Assembly: GCA_934643865.1 (NCBI GenBank)
Contig: CAKUCX010000002.1
Location: forward strand, 1-64,000
Direction: 5' to 3'
Source: an uncultured Kiritimatiellota bacterium
GTDB taxonomy: Bacteria > Verrucomicrobiota > Kiritimatiellia > RFP12 > UBA1067
Length of the DNA: 64,000 nucleotides
Made by a program: the position numbers and the translations under genes
The notes under the pieces: model-generated
What the model saw: only the letters and a program-made list of their open reading frames with translations
What the model was told of the DNA's origin: nothing
The model's database searches: none
In this document: one piece after another, positions 34,941-44,054 of the stretch
Layout: each line of letters begins with the position of its first letter
Position numbering within the stretch: the first letter of the stretch is position 1

Positions 34941-35900
34941 ATGGACAAAACGGATCCCTACGAATTGACGCGCGCCCTCGCGGCGCTGGACGCCTGGGAA
35001 CAGGCGGCGAAGCACAACTGGGCGCTCGTGCCGCAGACGAGCGCGGAGCCTTTCGTTGTGATGTCCGTCGACGAACGCAAGAACCCCGGCCCCGTCGCCG
35101 GACGCCTCTTGATCTTTCCCGGCTTCGCGACGTTCCGCGATTTCGCGATCGCGCGGCAGGTCCGCGACTTCGGCGTCGAGACGGGGCCGGTCGACTTCCG
35201 CCACTACGAGGCGGTCGGCCTGAAGAACGGCGAGGCGGAGCTCTTCGTGTACGAACCCGGCTTCGTGCCGCTGCCGCCGACGTCGGAGCAGCGGAAGATG
35301 CTCGCGCCCCTGCTCGCGGAGTGCTACGGCTTTCTGCTGCGGCTGGAGGAGAAGCCGGACCTGCCGCTCGCCTACGCGGACAAGAAGGCGATGTTCGCGC
35401 GCAAGGAGGTCGTGGAGGGCGTATGGGTGGACGGCCCGTTCATGCTTCCGCAGGAGGAGGTCGTGCGGCAGGCCGAGCAGGTGGTTCTGACGCGGAGCGT
35501 CTGCGCGAAGGCGAAAGCGCTGCCGGTCTTCCCGAAGGAGGTCTGGGAGGTCGATTTTGCGCTTGTGCCGGCCTACCACACGCCGGGGCCGCGCCCGCGC
35601 TTCCTCTACCTTCTGGCGGCGGTGAACGCCGAGTCGGGCGAGCGGATGGCCTGGGAGCGGCTGTCGGTGGACGGACGGGAAGGGGGCCTGAAGCGCCTCT
35701 GGGAAGGGCACGCGCAGCGCCTCCTCGACGCGGTTGTCAAATGGGGGCGCGTGCCGGGCGAGATTCACGTGCGCTCCGGGCGCATGGCGCGTTTCCTGCG
35801 TCCGCTCGGGCTCCAACTGCCGTTCAAACTGGTCCAGCACGCCAAGCTCCCCGCGCTCGACGCCGTCGTCGACGTCGCCGTCCACACGCGGAACGTCTAG
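34941..35900 (+). CDS. Hypothetical protein resembling DUF6930-type proteins
   Basis: 319 residues, soluble, no signal peptide. The order FPGFATFRDFAIARQV, WEVDFALVP and GRVPGEIHVRSGRMARFL resembles a widespread family of unknown function (DUF6930-like in my reading). No catalytic motif is recognisable. It follows tRNA-Ile after 68 bases; ATG 34941 is the first in-frame start. Confidence 0.6.
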   Translation: MDKTDPYELTRALAALDAWEQAAKHNWALVPQTSAEPFVVMSVDERKNPGPVAGRLLIFPGFATFRDFAIARQVRDFGVETGPVDFRHYEAVGLKNGEAELFVYEPGFVPLPPTSEQRKMLAPLLAECYGFLLRLEEKPDLPLAYADKKAMFARKEVVEGVWVDGPFMLPQEEVVRQAEQVVLTRSVCAKAKALPVFPKEVWEVDFALVPAYHTPGPRPRFLYLLAAVNAESGERMAWERLSVDGREGGLKRLWEGHAQRLLDAVVKWGRVPGEIHVRSGRMARFLRPLGLQLPFKLVQHAKLPALDAVVDVAVHTRNV

Positions 35901-35913
35901 GCCGCGCCCGGCG

Positions 35914-35942
35914 TTCCCGCCGCCCATGATCTGTGCTATACT
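35914..35942 (+). promoter_or_regulatory. Promoter of the DapA-like gene
   Basis: TTCCCG, 17-base spacer, TATACT preceded by TG and C. A GTG lies 6 bases after the -10, but the gene starts at 36023 behind AAAAGGAG, so here the leader is about 75 bases long. Confidence 0.55.
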
Positions 35943-36022
35943 CTCCGCGTGGAGGCAGAGGTGGGCGGCGCGTGCCCGTCTGCGATGCCGCCTTCACGTG
36001 TTCAGTCAAAAGGAGAATGGCG

Positions 36023-37141
36023 ATGCAGAGACGAGACTTCCTCACGATGGGGCTTGCGGCGGCGGCGCTCGCGGGCTGCCAGGCGACGGCGGCGAAGAAG
36101 GCGACGACGGCGGTCGTGAAGGCGCCGGGCGGCGGCGACCCGCGCATGCGCGGGCCCTTCCCGATCCTTTCGACGCCGTACCATGCGGACGGCTCGGTGG
36201 ACTACGCCTCGCTCGCGCGCGGCTGCGTCTTCACGGCGGACGGCGGCTGCCCCGGCGTGATCTGGTGCCAGTCGAACGACGCCGTCGACCTGCTGACCTT
36301 CGAGGAGAAGGTGAAGGGGTACGAGGCGTGCGCGAAGGCGCTGGAGGGGCGCGACTGCGTGTGCTGCCTCGGCTGCAACGGGCCGACGTGGGAGCAGATG
36401 ATCAAGGAGGCGAAGGCCATCGAGGAGGTGGCGAAGCGCCACCCGAAGACGTTCGTCGCGATGATCTCGCGCCCGCCGGACACGGGCAAGACGCAGGCCG
36501 ACATCCGCGACTACTTCGAGCGCCTCGGCGCGGTGGCGACGCGCCCCGTCATCATCCAGACGGCCGTCAACGCGACGTGCCCCGCGCCGGAGGTCAAGCT
36601 GCTGATCGACCTCGCGCGGAAGTGGCCGAAGACGTTCGGCTACATCAAGGAGGAGAGCGGCGGGGCGCAGGCGAACGAGCGCATGAAGCAGGAGAATGCC
36701 GCCAAGCCCGTCATCCACACCGTCTTCAGCGCCTGGGGCGGCTGGCAGTGGCTGCACCAGAGCCGGCGCTGCGGCAGCGAGGGGCTCGTCACGGAGCGCT
36801 GCGCCTACGCGCCGCTCCTCGGGTACATCTGGCGGCAGATGGAGGACCGCGACCCGAAGGGGACGCTCACGGCGGCCTACGCGCTCCTGCGCCTCCTCAT
36901 CGACCAGCGGAACTATCCGGGCGGCCTGCGCGGCTATTCGCTCTACTACCTCAAGCGCCAGGGCGTCTTCGAGACGACCGTCTCGCGCGAGTACCTGAAG
37001 GCCGAGAAGAAGGAGCAGGGCACGGTGGCCGTGGGCGACAGCAAAAAGTGGAAGCTCGTGGACGTGACGCTGACGACCGACCAGAAGGCCGAGCTCGACG
37101 AGTGCTACGACGACATGCTCCGCTTCATCCGCACGCACTAG
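36023..37141 (+). CDS. Exported dihydrodipicolinate-synthase-family lyase
   Basis: 372 residues. MQRRDFLTMGLAAAALAGCQ is a twin-arginine signal (RRDFL) with a lipobox (LAGC), so it is exported and probably lipid-anchored. The rest is a DapA/N-acetylneuraminate-lyase TIM barrel: FPILSTPYHADGSVD at the N-terminus and YIKEESGG with the Schiff-base Lys. Family enzymes cleave or form C-C bonds of keto acids, normally in the cytoplasm; the substrate here is unknown. AAGGAG lies 7 bases before ATG 36023. It converges with the desulfurase gene, 19 bases apart. Confidence 0.75.
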   Translation: MQRRDFLTMGLAAAALAGCQATAAKKATTAVVKAPGGGDPRMRGPFPILSTPYHADGSVDYASLARGCVFTADGGCPGVIWCQSNDAVDLLTFEEKVKGYEACAKALEGRDCVCCLGCNGPTWEQMIKEAKAIEEVAKRHPKTFVAMISRPPDTGKTQADIRDYFERLGAVATRPVIIQTAVNATCPAPEVKLLIDLARKWPKTFGYIKEESGGAQANERMKQENAAKPVIHTVFSAWGGWQWLHQSRRCGSEGLVTERCAYAPLLGYIWRQMEDRDPKGTLTAAYALLRLLIDQRNYPGGLRGYSLYYLKRQGVFETTVSREYLKAEKKEQGTVAVGDSKKWKLVDVTLTTDQKAELDECYDDMLRFIRTH

Positions 37142-37160
37142 GCCCGCGCGGCGCGCGCGT

Positions 37161-38360
37161 TCAGCCGAACGTCGTCGGGTCCCGGTCGGGGCCGAACGGC
37201 GAGAGGTCGCGCAGGGCCTTGATGATCGGCGGAAGCCTTTCGAGGACGTCGTCGACGTCCTCGCGCGTGTTGTAGCGCGAGAGGGAGAAGCGCACCGAGC
37301 CGTGGACGGCGATGAAGGGCACGCCCATCGCGCGGATGACGTGGGAGGGGTCGAGCGAGCCGGACGCGCAGGCGGAGCCGGTCGAGACGCAGATGCCGGC
37401 GTCCGAGAGGCGGTAGGCGATCGCCTCGCCCTCGATGTACTCGAAGGAGACGTTGAGCGTGTTGGGGAGGCGGTGCGCGCGGTCGCCGTTCACGCGCACG
37501 TTCGGGCAGGCGGCGAGGATGCCGGCCTCCAGCCGGTCGCGGAGCGGCGCGAGCGCGCGGGCCTCGTCCGCCATGTGGGCGGCGGCGAGTTCGCAGGCCT
37601 TGGCGAGGCCGACGATGTAGGGGACGTTCTCCGTTCCGGCGCGGCGGCCGCCCTCCTGGTGGCCGCCGAGCATGAACGGCTTGACCTTCGTGCCCCGGCG
37701 CAGATAGAGGACGCCGACGCCCTTGGGGGCGTGGAACTTGTGGCCCGAAATCGCGAGCATGTCGACGGGGACCTTCTGGACGTCGATCGGGATCTTGCCC
37801 GCCACCTGCACGGCGTCCGTGTGCATCGTCGCGCCGTATTCCTTCGCGATCTCCGCGATCTCGCGGATGGGGAAGACGACGCCCGTCTCGTTGTTCGCCC
37901 ACATGGCGGAGACGAGCGCGCCCTTCGTCCCCTTGAGCGCGGCGCGCAGCGCGTCGAGGTCGATCTGGCCGACGCCGTCCACGGGCAGCTCGACGACCTC
38001 GTGCCCGAGGGCCTTGAGGCGGCGCGCGGGCTGGAGGACGGCGGGGTGCTCGACGGCGGTCGTGACGACCTTCATCGACGGGCCGTACCAGTCGGCGGCG
38101 CCGCGGATCGCGGCATTGTCGCTCTCCGTCGCGCAGGAGGTGAAGACGACCTCGTCGGGCGCACAGTTCAGGAACGCGGCAACGTCCTCGCGCGCCTTCG
38201 CCACGTGCCGCGCAACTTGCCCGCCGAAGGCGTGCATGGAGGACGGGTTGCCGTAGAGGTCGCAGAAGAAGGGCATCATCGCCTCGCGCACCTCCGGCGC
38301 GACCTGCGTGGTGGCGTTGTTGTCGAAGTAGATCGTTCTGTTCGTCGCATTCGTGTTCAT
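37161..38360 (-). CDS. nifS: Cysteine desulfurase, NifS/IscS family
   Basis: 399 residues. PLP-binding Lys in SGHKFHAPKG near residue 205 and the catalytic Cys loop STGSACASGS near 328. It takes sulfur from cysteine for Fe-S clusters or tRNA thiolation. The start YFDNNATT matches the family. No iscU partner lies in the window. It may also be named iscS or nifS; I use nifS because the active-site loop is of class I. A TGCTAAACT promoter lies upstream on the minus strand. Confidence 0.9.
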   Translation of the reverse strand: MNTNATNRTIYFDNNATTQVAPEVREAMMPFFCDLYGNPSSMHAFGGQVARHVAKAREDVAAFLNCAPDEVVFTSCATESDNAAIRGAADWYGPSMKVVTTAVEHPAVLQPARRLKALGHEVVELPVDGVGQIDLDALRAALKGTKGALVSAMWANNETGVVFPIREIAEIAKEYGATMHTDAVQVAGKIPIDVQKVPVDMLAISGHKFHAPKGVGVLYLRRGTKVKPFMLGGHQEGGRRAGTENVPYIVGLAKACELAAAHMADEARALAPLRDRLEAGILAACPNVRVNGDRAHRLPNTLNVSFEYIEGEAIAYRLSDAGICVSTGSACASGSLDPSHVIRAMGVPFIAVHGSVRFSLSRYNTREDVDDVLERLPPIIKALRDLSPFGPDRDPTTFG

Positions 38361-38383
38361 GGCGTCAAATCCTCAAGGCGGAT

Positions 38384-38392
38384 AGTTTAGCA
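38384..38392 (-). promoter_or_regulatory. Extended -10 of the cysteine desulfurase gene
   Basis: On the minus strand TGCTAAACT, about 23 bases before the ATG at 38360, with GAGG between. Confidence 0.5.
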
Positions 38393-38481
38393 TATTTGGC
38401 GCCGCCGGGCGGCGGCCTTCGCCGCACGGGAAGGAAGTGGATGGGTGCAGTGCGGTTTCGTTTCATGAAGCGGGGGAGATT

Positions 38482-38490
38482 TGCTATCAT
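38482..38490 (+). promoter_or_regulatory. Extended -10 of the glycan-locus regulator
   Basis: TGCTATCAT followed by an AGGAG site (38502-38506) ahead of GTG 38512 and ATG 38518. Confidence 0.5.
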
Positions 38491-38517
38491 GAAATCCGAT
38501 TAGGAGACCCAGTGGGC

Positions 38518-39663
38518 ATGACCGACCCAAAATACCGGACGCTCGTCGAGGCGCTGAAGCGCGGCATCCTCGACGGGAAGTACGGCATCGATGCGCCGTT
38601 CCCGAGCGAACGGGCGCTGATCCGCCGTTCCGGCCTCTCCCGCAACACCGTGCAGCATGCCCTCGCGGAGCTGGAACGGGCGGGATTCGTCTCCCGCCAG
38701 CAGGGGCGCGGCACGTTCGTCACGAAGCGCGGGGCGTCGCGCAAGCTAGGGCTGATCGTCCACGGTTCCGGCTACTGCGAGATCTTCTCGCCCATCGCGC
38801 GCGCCATTTCCCACCTCTGCCAGACGCACGACTACACGCTCCTCTTCGCCGACGTGGGTGGGACCGACGACCGCGCGCGGGTCGAACAGGTCATCCGCCA
38901 GGCGCGCGAATTCGCCTGGGGCGGCGTGGACGGCGTCATCTTCCAGCCCGTCGAGCTTGTGCGGGAGGCGGGGGATGTCAACCGCGAGATTGCCTCCCTC
39001 TTCGATGCGGCGGGCGTGCCGCTCGTCCTCCTCGACAGCGACATCGTCAACGCCCCGGAGCGGAGCGGCTACGACCTCGTCGCCGTCAACCACTTCGACG
39101 CCGGCCGCCGCCTCGGGGCCCATCTGCGCGCGACGGGGGCGAAGCGCATCGCCTACCTCATGCAGGCGGACCGCGCGCCCTGCGTCCAGGAACGCTACCT
39201 CGGCGTGCGGACCGCCTGCGAAGGGCTGGCCCTCGCGGGGCAGGCCCTCCTCGCCGAGCCCGACGACGCGGCCGCCGTCCGGCGCTTCCTGCGCCGGTAC
39301 CGTCCGGACGCCCTCGCCTGCTACAACGACCGCCAGGCGGTCCTCCTGATGAAGACCCTTGCGGCGCTCGGCGTGCGCGTGCCGGACGACGTGGCGGTGG
39401 CGGGGTTCGACGACGTGAACTACGCCGCGCTCGCGACGCCGCGCCTCACCACGATGCACCAGCCCTGCGAGGAGCTGGCCGCCCTCGCCTTCGAGACGCT
39501 CCTCTTCCGCATGGCCCATCCCGACGCGCCCGCGCGCGAATCGTTCCTCAACGCGCCGCTCGTCGTGCGCGAAAGCACGCGGCCCCTTCCGGCGGCGCGG
39601 CGGAAGGGCAGATCCCCATCCCAGGAGGAAGAACCCCGAAGAAAGAAACAGGAGAGACCATGA
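38518..39663 (+). CDS. GntR-HTH/LacI-type sugar-binding transcriptional regulator
   Basis: About 381 residues. The N-terminal 70 form a GntR winged helix (YRTLVEALKRGILDGKYG, PSERALIRRSGLSRNTVQHALAEL). The rest is a periplasmic-binding-like sensor of LacI type (KLGLIVHG, VDGVIFQPVEL, PDDVAVAGFDDVNYAALATPRLTT). This is the AraR architecture. It probably senses a sugar from the enzymes encoded next: its stop overlaps the start of the first glycosidase (ATGA). Start may instead be GTG 38512, which is better spaced from AGGAG. Confidence 0.85.
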   Translation: MTDPKYRTLVEALKRGILDGKYGIDAPFPSERALIRRSGLSRNTVQHALAELERAGFVSRQQGRGTFVTKRGASRKLGLIVHGSGYCEIFSPIARAISHLCQTHDYTLLFADVGGTDDRARVEQVIRQAREFAWGGVDGVIFQPVELVREAGDVNREIASLFDAAGVPLVLLDSDIVNAPERSGYDLVAVNHFDAGRRLGAHLRATGAKRIAYLMQADRAPCVQERYLGVRTACEGLALAGQALLAEPDDAAAVRRFLRRYRPDALACYNDRQAVLLMKTLAALGVRVPDDVAVAGFDDVNYAALATPRLTTMHQPCEELAALAFETLLFRMAHPDAPARESFLNAPLVVRESTRPLPAARRKGRSPSQEEEPRRKKQERP

Positions 39664-41180
39664 AGATGAACGGCATGAAGACGATGGTGGCGGGATGCGC
39701 CCTGCTCGCGGGCGCGTGGATGTCGGCGGCGGGGGCGTCCGCGCAGGGGCCGGCCTACAGGCCGGTGCCGCCGGAGCGCCTCCACAAGCAGGAGAAGCCG
39801 TCCGTCGTCTGGCGGCAGTTCTGCTGGCTTGAGAGCGGCCTCGCCCCCCTCGGGCGCCTTGCGACGCGCACCACGTTCGACATCCCCTCGTCGACCTGGT
39901 CGATCGGCTGCGAGACGATGGACCGCGACTACGCCGTCTGGGACGCCTACAAGGACTACCTGCCCTATCTCGGCGCGAAGCGCGGCCGCCTCCTCAGCGG
40001 CTGGGCGAAGACGGAGCGGGAGAAGGGCGTCTACGACTTCGCCTGGCTCGACGTGCAGGTGCGCGAGATGGCGGCGATGGGCATGAAGCCCTGGATCTGC
40101 CTCTCCTACGGCAACCCCGTGTGGGGAAGCGGGCGGCGCATCGGCCAGTCGCTGAAGCTCATCACGGACCGCCCCGAGGCGTTCGAGGCGTGGCTGCGCT
40201 ACTGCGCGGCGTGCGTCGCGCGTTACAAGGACGTCGTCGACGAGTGGGAGATCTGGAACGAGCCCTTCAAGGAACCGCACGCCTACGCCGAGCTCTTCTA
40301 CCGCACCGCGAAGGCCGTCCGCGCCGTGCAGCCGCACGCGAAGTGCTACGTGACGTCGCTGGGGATGGAGGTGGCGAAGGAGGGGCAGGCGCCCGTCGAG
40401 GGCCCCTACGGGATCGTGCTCGAAAAGCTCAGGCGGGAGAACGCGCTTGACCTCGCGAGCCTCTTCATCTACCACCCCTACACGCCGAACCCCGACACGT
40501 CCTACGAGACGTTCGCGGAGCCGCTGCGCGCGCTCGTGAAGAGCTATTCGCCGGCCTTCGACATCTTCCAGGGCGAGGTGGGCTGCCCGTCGCAGCTCGA
40601 ATACGATCACGCGATCCACAGCATCGGGTGGACGGAGTACTCCCAGGCGAAGTGGAACCTCCGCCGCACGGTCGGCGACGCGGTGCGCGGCATCCCGTCG
40701 AGCGTGTTCACCTGCGTCGACCTCCAGTACCCGAACATGCTCCAGAGCTTCGGCCTCCTGCGCTGCAACCTCCTCAAGAAGGTCGTCTACCGCCGCCCGA
40801 ACTTCTACGCGATGCAGCACGTCTTCTCCTACTTCGACGCGGACGTCCGCCCCGTCGGCGTCTCGAAGCAGCTTGTGAACGGGAAGGAGCTGACGGTGGC
40901 GACGTTCGAGCGGCAGTCGCAGCGGGTCTACGCGCTGTGGTTCTCGGGGGCGCGTCCGGGCGACGCGATGGCCTACGAGCGCGGCGACGTCGCGCTAGAG
41001 GGCTTCGCGGCCGCCCGGCCCGCGTGGGCGGACCTCCTCACGGGCAAGGTCTGCGCCTTCCCGAAGGGGAACGTCGCGGAGCGGCCCGGCGCGCGGACGG
41101 TGCTGAAGGACGTGCCGCTCTGGGATTCGCCCGTCCTGCTCGCCGACGGCGCGGCGATCCCGCTTGGGGGCGCCGAATGA
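39660..41180 (+). CDS. Secreted TIM-barrel glycoside hydrolase (GH39/GH5-like, clan GH-A)
   Basis: 506 residues with signal peptide (to about ASA, residue 28). DEWEIWNEPFKE carries the acid/base Glu in the NEP motif, and IFQGEVG fits the nucleophile Glu. This is clan GH-A, closest in feel to GH39. The C-terminus is a beta-sandwich. Substrate not determinable. First structural gene of the regulator operon, coupled by ATGA. Confidence 0.75.
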   Translation: MKMNGMKTMVAGCALLAGAWMSAAGASAQGPAYRPVPPERLHKQEKPSVVWRQFCWLESGLAPLGRLATRTTFDIPSSTWSIGCETMDRDYAVWDAYKDYLPYLGAKRGRLLSGWAKTEREKGVYDFAWLDVQVREMAAMGMKPWICLSYGNPVWGSGRRIGQSLKLITDRPEAFEAWLRYCAACVARYKDVVDEWEIWNEPFKEPHAYAELFYRTAKAVRAVQPHAKCYVTSLGMEVAKEGQAPVEGPYGIVLEKLRRENALDLASLFIYHPYTPNPDTSYETFAEPLRALVKSYSPAFDIFQGEVGCPSQLEYDHAIHSIGWTEYSQAKWNLRRTVGDAVRGIPSSVFTCVDLQYPNMLQSFGLLRCNLLKKVVYRRPNFYAMQHVFSYFDADVRPVGVSKQLVNGKELTVATFERQSQRVYALWFSGARPGDAMAYERGDVALEGFAAARPAWADLLTGKVCAFPKGNVAERPGARTVLKDVPLWDSPVLLADGAAIPLGGAE

Positions 41181-41211
41181 ACGCAAGGTTAAAGACGGGA
41201 AGGGTCGGCAC

Positions 41212-44043
41212 ATGAAGACGAAGGCGAAAATGGCTGCGGCGGGCCTTGCCCTGCTCGCGGGCGCGTGGGCGCGGGCGGCGACCCTGCACGTGGAGGCGGA
41301 AAGCTTCGCGACGCTCGGCGGGTGGACGGTCGAGACGCAGTCCATTCGCCAGGAGGGGTCGAGCTATCTGATGGCCCACGGGTACGGCGTGCCCGTGGCG
41401 GACGCCGAGACGACGGTGCAGATCCCGTCGGACGGCACCTACGCCGTCTGGGCGCGGACGCGCAACTGGAACGCGCCCTGGACGGGCGGCGCGGCCGGCC
41501 GCTTCCAGGTCGTCTTGCGCGGGGCGGGGACACCCGCGTGGACGAGCGCGGAACTGGGGACGGAGGGGGCGGACTGGCACTGGCAGCGCGCCGGCGAGGC
41601 GGCGCTCAAGGCGGGGGCCTGCCGCGTCGTCCTCCACGACCGCACGGGCTTCAACGGCCGCTGCGACGCGCTCTTCTTCGCCTCCGCCGGGGAGCGACCG
41701 CCCGCGCGCACGCCGCTGGGCGTCGTCCGCGACGACCCGAAGGAATGGGGCCTCGTCGTCGTGGGCGGCGGCTTCGCGGGGTGCTGCACGGCGCTCGCCG
41801 CCGCGCGCGAGGGCGTGCCGACCCTCCTGCTGCAGGACCGCGAGGTGCTGGGCGGCTGCAATTCGAGCGAGGTGCGCGTGGGCCTCGGCGGACGCATCCA
41901 CGCCGGGCCCTACCCGAAGCTCGGCGAGGTCGTCGCCGAGATCCAGCCGCTCTTCGGCGGGGGGCGTCCGCTCGACAAGCGCTTCTACGAGGACGACCGC
42001 AAGGACACGGCCTTCCTCATCCCCACGCTCTGGCGCGGCGTCGCCGGCGTCGCCCCCGCGCGCCGCTACCGCCAGCACGTCTTCGCCGTCGAGATGGACC
42101 CCGTGCAGACGAACCGCATCGCCGCCGTCCTCGCCCGCGACACGCGCTCGGGCGCGGTGACGCGCGTCAGGGCGCGCCTCTTCTGCGACGCGACGGGCGA
42201 CGCCATCGTCTCGCGCCTCGCCGGCTGCGAGACGATGTACGGGCGCGAGGCGCGGGCGCGCTTCAACGAGATCAGCGCCCCCGTCGCCGCCGACCGCCGC
42301 GTGATGGGCATGAGCGTGCAGTGGCTGACCGAATGGCGGAAGGAGAAGGCGCCGTTCCCGGACATCTCGGAATGGACGCTGCCGATCGACGAGACGACGG
42401 GCTACTACCAGACGTCCGGCTCGTGGGAACAGGAGTCCGGCTTCTATCATGACATGGCGGACGAGACGGAACGCATCCGCGACTACGCGCTTCTCGCGAT
42501 CTTCTCGAACTGGCACTGGCTCAAGAACCGTTCCGCCCGCCGCGCGAACTACGCCAACGTCGCGTTCTCGTGGATCTCCCCCATCGGCGGCAAGCGCGAG
42601 AGCCACCGCACCGTGGGCGCGTACGTCCTCAACCAGAACGACCTCGAAAACCACGTCGCCCACCCCGACGGCACGGCGGCGGTCACGTGGGACATCGACC
42701 TCCATTTCCCCGACCCGGAGAACGCGCGGAAGTTCAAGGAGCCGTTCCGCAGCGCGGCCTACCATCGCGGCTTCGGCGCGGACTACCCGGTGCCCTACCG
42801 CTGCCTCTACGCCCGCGACTGCCGGAACCTCTTCCTCGCCGGGCGCGACATCAGCTGCTCGCACGTCGCGTTCGCCGCCGTGCGCGTCCAGCGGACGCTC
42901 GGGATGCTGGGCGAGGTCGTGGGCCTTGCGGCGGGCATCTGCCACCGCCGCGCGTGCCTGCCGGCGGACGTCTCCGCGACGGGGCTCGACGAGCTGAAGG
43001 CCGCGATGGCGCGCGGCGTCACGCCGCTCCCGCAGTTCCACGGCTACCACAACGGCATGGGCGAGAAGTACGACTTCAACCGGCGCGGCTGGGCGCACGT
43101 CTATCCCCAGGGGCGCACGAACAACCTGCCGGACGCCCTCGCGGCGGACATCCGGGGGCTTGGCTTCATCCACCGGAACGAACACCCCGCGCTCGCGGAC
43201 CGCCGCCGCCGCCTCGTCCTCGTGGACGAATCGCGCGCGCGCCTCCACTCCTACGATTCAGCCGACCCGTCCGCCGGCTTCGCCGTCCCGATCCGCAAGC
43301 CCGGCTGGGACCTGAAGGCCGTGGGCGGCACGCGCTACCGCACCGTCTGCCGGGGCGGCTTCCAGGTCACGGACCTCGCGGCGCGGAAGGTCGTGGACAC
43401 CTTCGACTTCCCGATCTTCCACTCCGCCGAACCGACCGCCTGCTGCGACCTCCCGGACGGCGGGTTCGTGTTCTCGGTCAACCCCGTCGGCCCCGACAAG
43501 GGGAAGGCCATCCACTTCTGCGTCTTCTCGCCGGACCGCACGATGACCCGCATCATCCGCCTGCGCGGGTTCGTGAACGCGCGCTCCTTCGCGCCCGGAC
43601 GGGACGGCGAATGGCTCGTCGCCCACGAACACGGCTTCGCGCGCGTGTACTTCCCGGACGAGGGACGGGACGTCGCGGCGGTCCTCGTGAAGGACTACCC
43701 GCAGCCGGCCGGCCGCAACTCCTTCGACGTGCGCCCCGCCGCGCACGGGACGGGCTTCTGGACGACGACGGGCTACGGCGCGGAGCTGCTGCGCGTCGCG
43801 GCGGACGGGACGGTCGTCCGGCGCATCCGCGCCGAACAGGGCGGGAAGGCGAACGTCTTCTACGCCCAGCTCACGGAGCGCGCGGACGGCAACGTCTACG
43901 TGGCGAACTGGACGGGGCACGGGGCGCAGGACTCGTATCGCGGCTGGCAGGTCGTCGAGTTCGCGCCGTCCGGCGAGGTCGTCTGGCGGCTTGATTCGCC
44001 GGAGCGGTATGGATCCATCTCGGGCGTCCTGGAAATCGAGTGA
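41212..44043 (+). CDS. Secreted FAD-dependent oxidoreductase with beta-propeller tail
   Basis: 943 residues from ATG 41212 (GGAAGGG upstream). Signal peptide ends near ARA (residue 22). Residues about 25-160 form a carbohydrate-binding-like beta domain. Residues about 180-620 are a FAD_oxidored domain: LVVVGGGFAGCCTALAAAREG is the Rossmann dinucleotide site and REVLGGCNSSEVR follows. The last 300 residues look like an arylsulfotransferase/PQQ-type propeller (repeated strands ending PSGEVVWRLDSPERYGS). The three-part fusion is unusual. Such FAD proteins are common in PVC polysaccharide loci, function poorly known. Confidence 0.75.
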   Translation: MKTKAKMAAAGLALLAGAWARAATLHVEAESFATLGGWTVETQSIRQEGSSYLMAHGYGVPVADAETTVQIPSDGTYAVWARTRNWNAPWTGGAAGRFQVVLRGAGTPAWTSAELGTEGADWHWQRAGEAALKAGACRVVLHDRTGFNGRCDALFFASAGERPPARTPLGVVRDDPKEWGLVVVGGGFAGCCTALAAAREGVPTLLLQDREVLGGCNSSEVRVGLGGRIHAGPYPKLGEVVAEIQPLFGGGRPLDKRFYEDDRKDTAFLIPTLWRGVAGVAPARRYRQHVFAVEMDPVQTNRIAAVLARDTRSGAVTRVRARLFCDATGDAIVSRLAGCETMYGREARARFNEISAPVAADRRVMGMSVQWLTEWRKEKAPFPDISEWTLPIDETTGYYQTSGSWEQESGFYHDMADETERIRDYALLAIFSNWHWLKNRSARRANYANVAFSWISPIGGKRESHRTVGAYVLNQNDLENHVAHPDGTAAVTWDIDLHFPDPENARKFKEPFRSAAYHRGFGADYPVPYRCLYARDCRNLFLAGRDISCSHVAFAAVRVQRTLGMLGEVVGLAAGICHRRACLPADVSATGLDELKAAMARGVTPLPQFHGYHNGMGEKYDFNRRGWAHVYPQGRTNNLPDALAADIRGLGFIHRNEHPALADRRRRLVLVDESRARLHSYDSADPSAGFAVPIRKPGWDLKAVGGTRYRTVCRGGFQVTDLAARKVVDTFDFPIFHSAEPTACCDLPDGGFVFSVNPVGPDKGKAIHFCVFSPDRTMTRIIRLRGFVNARSFAPGRDGEWLVAHEHGFARVYFPDEGRDVAAVLVKDYPQPAGRNSFDVRPAAHGTGFWTTTGYGAELLRVAADGTVVRRIRAEQGGKANVFYAQLTERADGNVYVANWTGHGAQDSYRGWQVVEFAPSGEVVWRLDSPERYGSISGVLEIE

Positions 44044-44054
44044 GGGAACGAGGC

